Below are positions 6,735 through 13,497 of a stretch of DNA of 19,834 nucleotides, in pieces. This DNA is from CAVSWN01 sp046728115 (GTDB taxonomy: Bacteria > Acidobacteriota > Vicinamibacteria > Vicinamibacterales > CAVVIG01): positions 1-19,834 of the forward strand of contig JBKPDW010000601.1 in NCBI GenBank assembly GCA_046728115.1, in the 5' to 3' direction. The notes below the pieces were generated by a model. It saw only the letters and a program-made list of their open reading frames with translations. It was not told the origin of the DNA and made no database searches. The number at the start of each line of letters is the position of its first letter. The first letter of the stretch is position 1. The translations under genes were made by a program, and so were the position numbers.

Positions 6735-8168
6735 CTATGGTTGCTTGGTCACCGTCATCTCGCTGACGATCTGGCTGTCGACCGAGTATTCGGTGAACGG
6801 CTGGTACATCTCGTCCCAGCTCTGCTCCGACCAGAACACTTCGAGGTTCGGCGAGGGATTCCAGCGATTCTTCGGCGAGTTGTCGTACGCGCCGATGCCG
6901 AGAATCTTGCTGCCGGCCGGAATGTGGAGTGGCTCGGCCAGCTCGTACTGAATCTGCCAGTTGAAATCGAACCGCGGCACGTCGAGGATCGTCTGCTCGC
7001 GGCCATCGGGGTAGACCACGACCCAGCGCAGGCTCTTGCCTCGCAGGTGCATGTGCGGCGACATCGCATACAGCGTGATGTCCTCGGTTACGGGCGTGAT
7101 GCCGGTGAGTTTCCAGTTCTCGGCGTATGGCGGGATGTTGGGCGTCTTGCTGCGACGCCGGGTACTGCCCTCGTCGGCGGTGTACTCGACTTCCTTTCCT
7201 TCCGCGCGGTAGAGCGAAAGGCCGCCCTTCGTCGTGGCCAGCGGGTCACCAGCCTGACGAATCAGCACTTCGTGCGTCACCGGAACCTTGTTGAACCAGA
7301 TGCCGAGCCGCGTTCGATCGGTGGCCGGTTTCCCGATGGGGTTGTAGTGGATCTGCCAGTTGATGTACTTCCCGGCGGGGATTCGCTTGCCGACGTCGGG
7401 GCGATGCGCGTCGACGCCGCGGCCAGGCACCCACGAGAGCAGCTTGTTCGCGCCGGGAAGCGCCGTGGTGTCGGCCCGTCCGGCGAGCCCCGCGCCGCGG
7501 TCGGTCGAAGCCTTGCCGTCCGCAGCAATCAGGCGGCCGTGTTCGTCAATGTGAGCGCCCTCGGGAAGATCGACGACGAATACGCCGGCATGATGCACGA
7601 GCGATCGGTTGCCGGGTCGGATTTCGAGGATTTCCGCGAACCGATCCTCGTTGAACGGAATCTTCGAGTAAAACATCTGGACGCCGAGCTCGCCTTCCGC
7701 CGGGATCGTGAACTCCACCGGCATCTCGAGCACGTAGTCCGGTTCGCGGCCGTACGTCCAGCCTTCGGCAAACTTCGGCACTTCGGGCAGATCCGCATCG
7801 TTGCCCTTCGGCGCGCCGCCGTCGACCCAGGCTGCGATCGTGTCGATCTGCTCCTTCGAGAGGCTGCGGTCGTTGCGCATCTTCAGGGAGTGTTCGGGAT
7901 CGGCGCCCCACGGCGGCATTTCGCGTGCCATCACCTTCGTCTTGATCACCTTCGCCCACGGCCGGACATCCTCGTAGGAGAGGAACGTCATCGGCGCCAC
8001 TTCGCCCGTGCGATGACACGTGGTGCAGTTGTTGAAGATGATGGGGGCGACGTCTTTCGTGAAGGTCGGCACTGTTGCGGCCGCACCGGCAGGCATCGGG
8101 CTTGCCGCGTGCATCGTCGCCGCGATCACCGCCAGGGTCCCCACGAGCACAACGAACCCGCGCTTCAT
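6735..8168 (-). CDS. Cytochrome c fused to PHM-like copper type II monooxygenase (copy 2)
   Basis: A 477-residue exported protein, the close paralogue of the product of 3836-5236. The start at 8168 is preferred to an upstream ATG at 8225 because GGAGGGG lies 5-6 bases before it and it gives a normal signal peptide (residues 1-31). The cytochrome c domain has CTTCH at 48-52 and Met84 in AREMPPWGAD. The PHM-like part keeps His192-His193 (LVHHAG), His274 (WQIHYNPIG), His372 and His374 (PHMHLRGKSLRW) and Met454 (SWDEMY). Compared with copy 1, the region between the first two copper motifs (about 205-265) and a lysine/arginine-rich loop near 330-343 differ most. The expected role is again periplasmic hydroxylation driven through the heme. 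The gene appears to be single and is bracketed by palindromic elements. Confidence 0.9.
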   Translation of the reverse strand: MKRGFVVLVGTLAVIAATMHAASPMPAGAAATVPTFTKDVAPIIFNNCTTCHRTGEVAPMTFLSYEDVRPWAKVIKTKVMAREMPPWGADPEHSLKMRNDRSLSKEQIDTIAAWVDGGAPKGNDADLPEVPKFAEGWTYGREPDYVLEMPVEFTIPAEGELGVQMFYSKIPFNEDRFAEILEIRPGNRSLVHHAGVFVVDLPEGAHIDEHGRLIAADGKASTDRGAGLAGRADTTALPGANKLLSWVPGRGVDAHRPDVGKRIPAGKYINWQIHYNPIGKPATDRTRLGIWFNKVPVTHEVLIRQAGDPLATTKGGLSLYRAEGKEVEYTADEGSTRRRSKTPNIPPYAENWKLTGITPVTEDITLYAMSPHMHLRGKSLRWVVVYPDGREQTILDVPRFDFNWQIQYELAEPLHIPAGSKILGIGAYDNSPKNRWNPSPNLEVFWSEQSWDEMYQPFTEYSVDSQIVSEMTVTKQP

Positions 8169-8184
8169 GACCCCTCCACAACAG

Positions 8185-8258
8185 TTGGTGAGTGGTGAGT
8201 GGGTGAATTCAGGATTCGGTGACACGACTCACCCATTCTTGAATTCCGAACCCACCAA
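8185..8258. repeat. Imperfect palindrome upstream of cytochrome c-PHM copy 2
   Basis: TTGGTG at 8185-8190 is mirrored by CACCAA at 8253-8258; inside, GAGTGGGTGA (8199-8208) pairs with TCACCCATTC (8229-8238) with one G-T pair, and GAATTC occurs in both halves (8205-8210, 8241-8246). The element is built from variants of GGTGAAT/GGTGAGT and lies directly upstream of the ribosome site of the gene at 8168, so it is within the expected promoter or leader. Confidence 0.55.
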
Positions 8259-8278
8259 TTCCTGGTGCGTAGTGTAGC

Positions 8279-8647
8279 TTATTTGCCCGTCCCGGGCGCG
8301 CACGACGCACTTACCATCGTCACCGACGTGATGTTCAGCCGGCTCATCGGCGTCGCCTTGATGAACAGCCCTTTCACGATCACAGTCTGGTCTTTGTGCG
8401 CCGGGAGGTTGAACTCGGACACACCGATCAACCTGAATTCGTTCTTCCCGACCGGAGGGGTCGCGGGAAGGTCTTTCGCCTGCGGAGCGTTGGCATTGCT
8501 CGGCGCGGGATCGGTGGCGCCGACCAGCGTCCAGGTATTCGGCGCCGCTTCACGCAGACACCCCGTTACGCTGACGATGTCGACCTTCTGAGTGGGCGTC
8601 GTCTGCGCCACGAGCATGGCGGAGGTCAGGAATGCGATCCCATTCAT
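8279..8647 (-). CDS. Small exported OB-fold-like protein
   Basis: A 122-residue secreted protein. Residues 1-14 form a short signal peptide; the ATG at 8647 is taken as start, though no clear Shine-Dalgarno precedes it and the frame remains open to 8863. The mature part has the pattern VSVTGCL (26-31), FRLIGVSEFNLPAHKDQTVIVKG (71-93) and LNITSVTMVSASC (104-116). This is the arrangement of a widespread acidobacterial secreted family that appears to adopt a small OB-like beta barrel, with two cysteines (30 and 116) placed to form a disulfide. A low-complexity insert rich in Ala, Asn and Pro (about 45-66) separates the first two strands. Function is unknown. It is divergent from the gene beginning near 8712 and reads towards the palindrome at 8185-8258. 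Confidence 0.7.
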   Translation of the reverse strand: MNGIAFLTSAMLVAQTTPTQKVDIVSVTGCLREAAPNTWTLVGATDPAPSNANAPQAKDLPATPPVGKNEFRLIGVSEFNLPAHKDQTVIVKGLFIKATPMSRLNITSVTMVSASCAPGTGK

Positions 8648-8700
8648 GGCGCGTATGATACTGCTTGTGAAACGACAATCAACCGAGGAGCTGCGGAGCC

Positions 8701-8740
8701 CGCAGAGCAAAGTGTCTCTGCGAGTCTTGCGGTCTCTGCG
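8701..8740 (+). repeat. CTCTGCG repeat cluster at the start of the membrane-anchored protein gene
   Basis: TCTCTGCG (8715-8722), TCTTGCG (8725-8731) and TCTCTGCG (8733-8740) form a short tandem cluster, and CGCAGAG at 8701-8707 is its inverted copy, giving a 7-bp hairpin with 8716-8722. The proposed GTG start at 8712 lies in the hairpin loop. The wording resembles CTCTGCG-type intergenic repeats known from many bacterial genomes. Confidence 0.55.
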
Positions 8741-9266
8741 TTGTACGTCGTTGATGTTGTGGCTCGTGGGGTTGGCCTGGCCCGCTGCTGCGCACGACCT
8801 CGAATGCACGCAGGTCGCGCTCACCTTCGCTCGTGATGGATCGTTCACGCTCGACGTGTCCAACGACCCGCGCTGGTTGAAGCTGCGCCTGGAGCCGTTT
8901 CGCGGCAGCTTTGCCGACCGCGTCGTGCTGTGGGTGGACGGTCACGAAGTGCGTCCGACAATAGTCGAGTTCATCGATGGCGACCCGCTTGCGACCTATC
9001 GCATGCGGGGGCGCATGCCGCTGGACGCGCGCACCTTGCGTTGGTACTACGGGCTCGTCGTGGATCCCTATCCGCTGACGGTCCGTCGGACCGATGGACG
9101 CCTGACAGTGGAGGAAATTCAGGGCGACGCATGGAGCGGAACGATCGACATCGGCGGGCAGTTCAAGCCGCCGCTCCTGTCCGAACGAAGCATCGTGATG
9201 ATGGTTGTTGGCCTGTTGATTGTTCCCCTCGCCTTGAGAATTCGGACGAGGGGTCCGCTGGGCTAA
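8712..9266 (+). CDS. Membrane-anchored exported protein resembling the N-terminal domain of HupE/UreJ-type proteins
   Basis: A protein of about 184 residues. From the GTG at 8712 the product starts with an arginine-containing n-region and a hydrophobic core ending PAAAHDL, a convincing signal peptide. Other starts (ATG 8646, 8655 or 8754) are possible, and the frame is open to 8592. The extracytoplasmic part (27-155) has blocks VALTFARDGSFTLDVSND, RVVLWVDGHEVRPT, YRMRGRMPLDARTLRWYYG and LVVDPYPLTVRR, resembling the beta-rich N-terminal domain seen before the membrane part of HupE/UreJ_2 proteins. Here that multi-span part is missing and a single C-terminal membrane segment (160-175) followed by RIRTRG anchors the protein. 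The family assignment is tentative. The gene is convergent with the PAL-like gene ending at 9349. Confidence 0.65.
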   Translation: MSLRVLRSLRCTSLMLWLVGLAWPAAAHDLECTQVALTFARDGSFTLDVSNDPRWLKLRLEPFRGSFADRVVLWVDGHEVRPTIVEFIDGDPLATYRMRGRMPLDARTLRWYYGLVVDPYPLTVRRTDGRLTVEEIQGDAWSGTIDIGGQFKPPLLSERSIVMMVVGLLIVPLALRIRTRGPLG

Positions 9267-9348
9267 AGCCTCGCGCGATGTTGTCATGGCGATCGGCTGA
9301 AGGCGCCGCGCTGCGTCCTGTACGACGAACCTTCAGGCGAGCTGCACT

Positions 9349-10467
9349 CTACCGCTGGCTGGACGTCATCGCCGCAGGCACGAACTTCTGCAGCCGCTGT
9401 CCGTACGTGTCGGCCGCGTAGACAGCGCCCTTCGAGTCGACGACGATGCCGTGCACCCAGTCGAACTCGCCCGGTCCCCAGCCCTGCTTGCCCCATACCG
9501 CGAGAATCTTTCCGTCTTTCAACGAGAACTTCAGCACGCGCTCGTCCTTGTGATCTGCGATCCACCCGATGCCGTCGGTACCCTTGCGCGAGATGTTGAC
9601 GTCCCACGGATTCCAGTCGTTGAGGATCTCGCGGATGTACGTGAGGTTCTTGTCGAACACTTCGATTCGGTGGCCTTCGCGATCGATGATGTAGAGATTC
9701 TCGTCCGCATCCACCGCGAGCTTGTGCGGAAGATTCCACTCGCCCGGTCCTGTACCTTTGTCAGTTGGACCGCCTGCGCCTTTCGCGACCTGCTTGATGA
9801 ACTTGCCGTTCTTGTCGAACATCACGACGCGGTTGTTGCCGTACCCGTCGGTGACGATCATGTTGCCGTTGTGAAGGATCGCAATCCCGGACGGCAGGTT
9901 GAGGTGGGTCGCGTCGTTGCCCTTCTCGTTCGTCGTCCCGAGCTGCAGCAGGAACTTGTCCAGCTTCGGGCTCAGCTTCACGATGCGGTGAGCGTCGCGC
10001 TCGATGACGTACACGTTGCCTTCCCAATCCACGCCGCCGGAGTGCTGCCACGAGGGGTTGATCGTCTTGCCGTTGATCTCCTGATCGGCGCCCGCAAGAA
10101 TCAAGTCGCCGTTGGTATTGAAGACCATCACCGGCTTCACACCGCGGTTGAACACGTAGATGTGATCCTGCGCGTCGATCGCAAGGCCGGAGATGCCTGG
10201 CTGATTGGAGGGGCCGCTGCTCGCCTGGCCCGAGCTCGTACCGCCAGCGCCACCGCCTGGGCCTCCTCCTCGTGCACGACGCGCGGCTGCTTGCGCCTCG
10301 CGCTCGGCCGGCGGCGGCGGTGGTTCCTTCAATCCAAAGTACATGCCGGCTGGCAGCTTCGGCCAGTTGGGCACGAGCCGATAGCCGCCGTCGCCTTGCG
10401 CATGTAGTCCGAGCGATCCCGCAAGAACCGCAGTACCAAACGTCATTGCGAGAATGGCGCGTCGCAT
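9349..10467 (-). CDS. NHL-repeat propeller resembling peptidyl-alpha-hydroxyglycine alpha-amidating lyase (PAL)
   Basis: A 372-residue exported beta-propeller. The signal peptide is residues 1-24 (ending LHAQG), followed by a Pro/Ala/Gly-rich linker (about 48-90), then NHL repeats to the end. The sequence around DGYGNNRVVMF, PGEWNLPHKLAV and DREGHRIEVF follows mammalian PAL (DGYCNSRIVQF, PGQFSVPHSLAL, DRENGRIQCF). All residues known to matter in PAL have counterparts: Arg108 (NRG), His142 (QHSGGVD), Tyr209 (DGY), His248 (LPHKL), Arg263 (DREG) and His339 (VHGIVV), corresponding to R533, H585, Y654, H690, R706 and H786 of rat PAM. PAL cleaves hydroxyglycine peptides to an amide and glyoxylate using zinc. 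Here the substrate is unknown, but hydroxylating PHM-like proteins are encoded nearby. GGAGG lies 5-6 bases before the ATG. It is 49 bp downstream of the MFS gene on the same strand. Confidence 0.85.
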   Translation of the reverse strand: MRRAILAMTFGTAVLAGSLGLHAQGDGGYRLVPNWPKLPAGMYFGLKEPPPPPAEREAQAAARRARGGGPGGGAGGTSSGQASSGPSNQPGISGLAIDAQDHIYVFNRGVKPVMVFNTNGDLILAGADQEINGKTINPSWQHSGGVDWEGNVYVIERDAHRIVKLSPKLDKFLLQLGTTNEKGNDATHLNLPSGIAILHNGNMIVTDGYGNNRVVMFDKNGKFIKQVAKGAGGPTDKGTGPGEWNLPHKLAVDADENLYIIDREGHRIEVFDKNLTYIREILNDWNPWDVNISRKGTDGIGWIADHKDERVLKFSLKDGKILAVWGKQGWGPGEFDWVHGIVVDSKGAVYAADTYGQRLQKFVPAAMTSSQR

Positions 10468-10486
10468 TCCTGCCTCCAGTTGTCGC

Positions 10487-10514
10487 GCGGGTTTGGTAGA
10501 CCCGCCATCGCGGG
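10487..10514 (-). promoter_or_regulatory. Competing hairpins between the MFS and PAL-like genes
   Basis: Three short segments can form two exclusive stems: GCGGGT (10487-10492) with ACCCGC (10500-10505), or CCCGC (10501-10505) with GCGGG (10510-10514). They lie just after the MFS stop at 10517 and before the ribosome site of the PAL-like gene at 10467. A weak terminator or attenuator is possible; there is no T-run. Confidence 0.25.
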
Positions 10515-10516
10515 AC

Positions 10517-11752
10517 CTAGAAGGCCCGCGCTATCTTCTGTTGAGGGACCGCTTCCTCAAGCGGATTCTTCGCCATGAACAGCGTGCCCAAGGCGACCAG
10601 CGACAACCCCGCAGCGGCAAGGAATGCCCAGCGGTACTCGCCCGTCGCCACGTACACCCGTCCGCCGAGAAATGGCCCGAGAATCCCAGCCACGCCCCAT
10701 GCCGTGAACAGCAACCCGTAGTTCAAGCCGACGTACTTCGTGCCGTAGAAATCGGCGCTCGTCGATGCGTACACCGAGAGCTGTGTGCCATAGCAGTAGT
10801 AGACGACCATCAACAGCGCGTAGAAGGGAAACACGTTCTCGCGCAGGAGGTACAGCGAAGGCATCGCACACGCGGACACGAGGAGCATCACGCGCAGCGT
10901 GTTCAACCGGCCGGCATGATCCGACAGCCATCCCGACAACACGCGGCCCGATGCGCTGCCGATTGCGCCAACCGTCAAGGCAAATGCGGCCACGGCGGCG
11001 CTGTGCCCGGCGGCGCGCGCAAACGGGATCAGCTGACTGATGACCATCGTCCCCGCCGTGGTGCCGAGCACGTACGCGACCCAGAGCACCCAGAACGTCG
11101 GCGTTCGCAACATCTCGGAGGCCAGGACGTCCGTGCCGCCGCGAGCCGCCGCTCGCGTTTTCGCTGGATCCCATCCAGCTGGCTTGTACCCGGCTGGCGG
11201 ATTCTGCAGCAGAAGCGTCGCGACGATTGTCATGAGCAGGAACACGAGCGCGAGAATCTGAAACGTGCTGCGCCAGCCCACCTGCTGGATCAGCGACGAG
11301 GCGATGGGGCCGAAGATTCCGGACCCTGCGCCGTATCCACCGACCATCATGCCGACCACGAGGCCGCGTTTGTCGGGGAACCATTTGGAGCCGACCGACG
11401 TCGGCACGACGTAGCCGAAACCGCCGCCGACGCCCGCGATGAAGCCCGCGGTGACGAAAAACCAGGTGAGCGACTGCGTGTAGCTGGCGAGAAACAAGCC
11501 TAGGCTGAACAGCGTTCCGCCGATCGCGGCGACCAGTCGCGGCCCCTTCCGATCGTGAATGGCGCCGGCGATGACGTACCATCCCGCGATCATCCCGATG
11601 CCGATCGTCGTCACCCATGATGTCTGGGCGCGGGTCCAGCCGAACTCCTTCTCGAGCGGCAGCAGGAACGCGCTCATGGCGTAGAACGTACCGAGCGCCA
11701 TGTTCAACATGACGCCGCCGACGACCGGCAGCCAGCGATTGGGCGTTTTCAT
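10517..11752 (-). CDS. MFS carrier of the OFA (oxalate/formate antiporter-like) family
   Basis: A 411-residue transporter with twelve predicted membrane segments. The N-terminal half reads like OFA carriers: RWLPVVGGVMLNMALGTFYAMSAF, PLEKEFGWTRAQTSW, the D-R-x-G-P loop AIHDRKGPR, then GVGGGFGYVVPTSVGSKWFPDKRGLVVGMMVGGYGAGS written in family style, and the middle-loop phrase LLQNPPAGYKPAGW. Characterised members exchange small carboxylates such as oxalate and formate, so a small organic acid is the likely substrate. The ATG at 11752 overlaps the stop of the upstream gene in an ATGA tetranucleotide, which implies translational coupling. The PAL-like gene follows 49 bp downstream. PAL chemistry releases glyoxylate, a small carboxylate of the kind this family moves; a functional link is inference. 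Confidence 0.85.
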   Translation of the reverse strand: MKTPNRWLPVVGGVMLNMALGTFYAMSAFLLPLEKEFGWTRAQTSWVTTIGIGMIAGWYVIAGAIHDRKGPRLVAAIGGTLFSLGLFLASYTQSLTWFFVTAGFIAGVGGGFGYVVPTSVGSKWFPDKRGLVVGMMVGGYGAGSGIFGPIASSLIQQVGWRSTFQILALVFLLMTIVATLLLQNPPAGYKPAGWDPAKTRAAARGGTDVLASEMLRTPTFWVLWVAYVLGTTAGTMVISQLIPFARAAGHSAAVAAFALTVGAIGSASGRVLSGWLSDHAGRLNTLRVMLLVSACAMPSLYLLRENVFPFYALLMVVYYCYGTQLSVYASTSADFYGTKYVGLNYGLLFTAWGVAGILGPFLGGRVYVATGEYRWAFLAAAGLSLVALGTLFMAKNPLEEAVPQQKIARAF

Positions 11753-12369
11753 CGGCTTGGCGCAGCCACGTCTTTACGCCACCAGGGATTGCCGTAGTTC
11801 CTGTACGGCCCGCCATCGACAGACATGGTCGTCGCAACCTTGTAGTTGAGGGGAGAGAGGAGTCGCATGGCGTGTTTGACGCGGAGCGTTTTGCCGCCGT
11901 AGGTGAACGGCGAGCCCTCGTAATAGATGTTGTAGTAGCCGCCGAGGTCGCCGCCGATGGTGCCGATCTGAAGATACGTAAATCCTCTACTGTCGGTCAC
12001 CCAGCGCGACAACGCCTTGCCCTCCTGGTGGTACGCAATGAGCTCGCGCAGCTTGAACGCGCCCCCGGGGCCGGTCGCTTCGGTGTTCGCTTCGTAAAAG
12101 CGTCCGTCGATGTGCTTGTAGATCGTCGTTCCGGTAATCCGTCCGGCTGGCCCGAGCGGGCCGTCGGGCACGTCCCACTCGAATGTCCACTTGCCCGGAA
12201 AGTACTCGTCGAAGTTGAACGGCGGCAGCTGATCGTCGGGCTTTGTCGGACGGCCGAGGTCGGGCATCTGGCCCCTGGGCAACGCCGGTGATGGCGGTTG
12301 TTGCTGTGCCGCTACGGTCGCGAAGCCCAGCGCAAGCCCGAGCGCGACTCCACTCAGCGTGGCTCTCAT
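11749..12369 (-). CDS. Uncharacterised exported protein, DUF1579-like beta fold
   Basis: A 206-residue secreted protein. The start at 12369 is chosen over 12387 because GAGGGGG lies 6-7 bases upstream and the product then begins with a standard signal peptide (MRATLSGVALGLALGFATVAAQ). After a Pro-rich stretch comes FDEYFPGKWTFEWDVPDG, then GRITGTTIYKHIDGRFYEANTE, LIAYHQEGKALSRWVTDSRG and a Gly/Tyr-rich GGDLGGYYNIYYEG. The alternation of Trp/Gly-containing strands suggests a lipocalin-like or DUF1579-like barrel; this is a judgement from pattern, not a firm family call. The stop overlaps the MFS start by four bases (ATGA), so the two are very likely translated together. The 132 bp upstream, to the hydrolase ending at 12502, hold a short hairpin and no gene. 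Confidence 0.75.
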   Translation of the reverse strand: MRATLSGVALGLALGFATVAAQQQPPSPALPRGQMPDLGRPTKPDDQLPPFNFDEYFPGKWTFEWDVPDGPLGPAGRITGTTIYKHIDGRFYEANTEATGPGGAFKLRELIAYHQEGKALSRWVTDSRGFTYLQIGTIGGDLGGYYNIYYEGSPFTYGGKTLRVKHAMRLLSPLNYKVATTMSVDGGPYRNYGNPWWRKDVAAPSR

Positions 12370-12501
12370 CGGATCCCCCTCGCGCACGCGAAGTCTACCG
12401 TAAACGAGCAGTTCGCAGCGACTAGCGGGGAAAGTTCGTCTGGCGCGACATCGCCTGAAAGCGCGGATCGCCGCGAATGGGATCCCACGGCGATTGGTGC
12501 A

Positions 12502-13497
12502 CTACAGATACTTTTGAAACCACTTCGCTGCGGCGTCGACCGCGGCCTCGAACGCCTGCGGTGTGCTGAGCGCATGGGTCGCGCCTGGAATCGTGGTGAC
12601 GCCATTCGGGCCTTTGAGGATTTTCGACGCGGCGATTGCGTGCGCGTCGTTGTTCACCTGTCCATCCTTTTCGGCCACGACGAACAGCACTCCGGTCGTG
12701 GACGGTATCTGATCCACGAACCAGAACGGATGATATTCAGCCAGTGCGAGCTTCGCTTCCTGATCGTTGGCCGCAGCCGTGGCGGCCGATGTTGCCGGCG
12801 CCTGCCCCGTCCTGGCGAGGCGCACCATCGCCGCCTGCTGTGACGGCGTCGGTGTCATAGCCTTCCGTGGAATACCTTTGCCATCGATTGAAGGGGTTTG
12901 CACCACCACGGCTCGCACGCGACTGTCGACCGCTGCCGTCACGATCGCGTGACCACCGGCGAGGCCGGCGCCCCACAAGCCGATTCGACCGCGATCGACG
13001 CCGGGTTCGCCTTGTAGATACGAAATGGCGTTTCGAATGTCGAGAATCTCGGCGTCGGGCACAATCCGCTTCCGGCGTATCCTCATCTTCGCGGTGTGCT
13101 GCGAGAACCGCAGGCGATCGTCGTAGCGGATTGGTTCGGCGAGATACAAAAATCCTCCGCTCCGGCCCCAGCCGCGGTAATCGAACGCCATCGCTACGAG
13201 ACCATGTCCGGCCAGCTGCACGGCGTGCTTCTCAATGGATGCAGCCGTGTCTCCGGGCGGCGGAGCAAGGACGACGGCAGGCGCCTTGCCATCGGGCGTG
13301 AAGCCCTTCGGCATGAAGATTTTCCCGCGGCATTGAACGGCCTCGCTGAAAAACATCACGTCGCGTGACGTGACTTCATCGGCCCCGGTCGAGCCGCTTG
13401 CGTCGCCGAAGCGGGCCGTGCGTTCGCCGGCAGGCGACGCCGCGAAGCCGGATACCACCGACGCGAAAACACACGCGCCGATAACGATCGGCCTCAT
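12502..13497 (-). CDS. Exported alpha/beta hydrolase-like protein lacking the catalytic serine
   Basis: A 331-residue protein with signal peptide (1-20) and a dienelactone hydrolase/acetyl esterase-like alpha/beta fold: KIFMPKGF (59-66), AMAFDYRGWGRSGG (102-115), ISYLQGEPGVDRGRIGLWG (158-176). At the nucleophile elbow, where the neighbour encoded at 13494-14654 has WGSSNAGG with the serine in third place, this protein reads WGAGLAGG: residue 178 is Gly (codon GGC at 12966-12964), one transition away from AGC. The likely acid Asp278 (AEKDGQ) and His308 (GATHAL) are kept. It is therefore either a pseudo-hydrolase with a binding or partner role, or it uses different chemistry. The start overlaps the stop of the upstream paralogue (ATGA at 13497-13494), so the pair is co-translated and could form a heterodimer. 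Confidence 0.85.
   Translation of the reverse strand: MRPIVIGACVFASVVSGFAASPAGERTARFGDASGSTGADEVTSRDVMFFSEAVQCRGKIFMPKGFTPDGKAPAVVLAPPPGDTAASIEKHAVQLAGHGLVAMAFDYRGWGRSGGFLYLAEPIRYDDRLRFSQHTAKMRIRRKRIVPDAEILDIRNAISYLQGEPGVDRGRIGLWGAGLAGGHAIVTAAVDSRVRAVVVQTPSIDGKGIPRKAMTPTPSQQAAMVRLARTGQAPATSAATAAANDQEAKLALAEYHPFWFVDQIPSTTGVLFVVAEKDGQVNNDAHAIAASKILKGPNGVTTIPGATHALSTPQAFEAAVDAAAKWFQKYL

Noticed and set aside
6741..8198. Long plus-strand reading frame (485 codons) opposite cytochrome c-PHM copy 2
   Set aside because: It is an antisense shadow produced by GC-rich codon bias; the product is Arg/His/Val-rich with no domain, while the minus strand has complete heme and copper motifs.
9297..9336. CTGAAGG/CCTTCAG inverted repeat between convergent genes at 9266 and 9349
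   Set aside because: A 7-bp stem with a 26-base loop is too weak to call as a terminator.
12462..12475. Short hairpin CGCGG/CCGCG between the hydrolase pair and the exported protein gene
   Set aside because: Only a 5-bp stem without a T-run; such stems are expected by chance in this GC-rich DNA.
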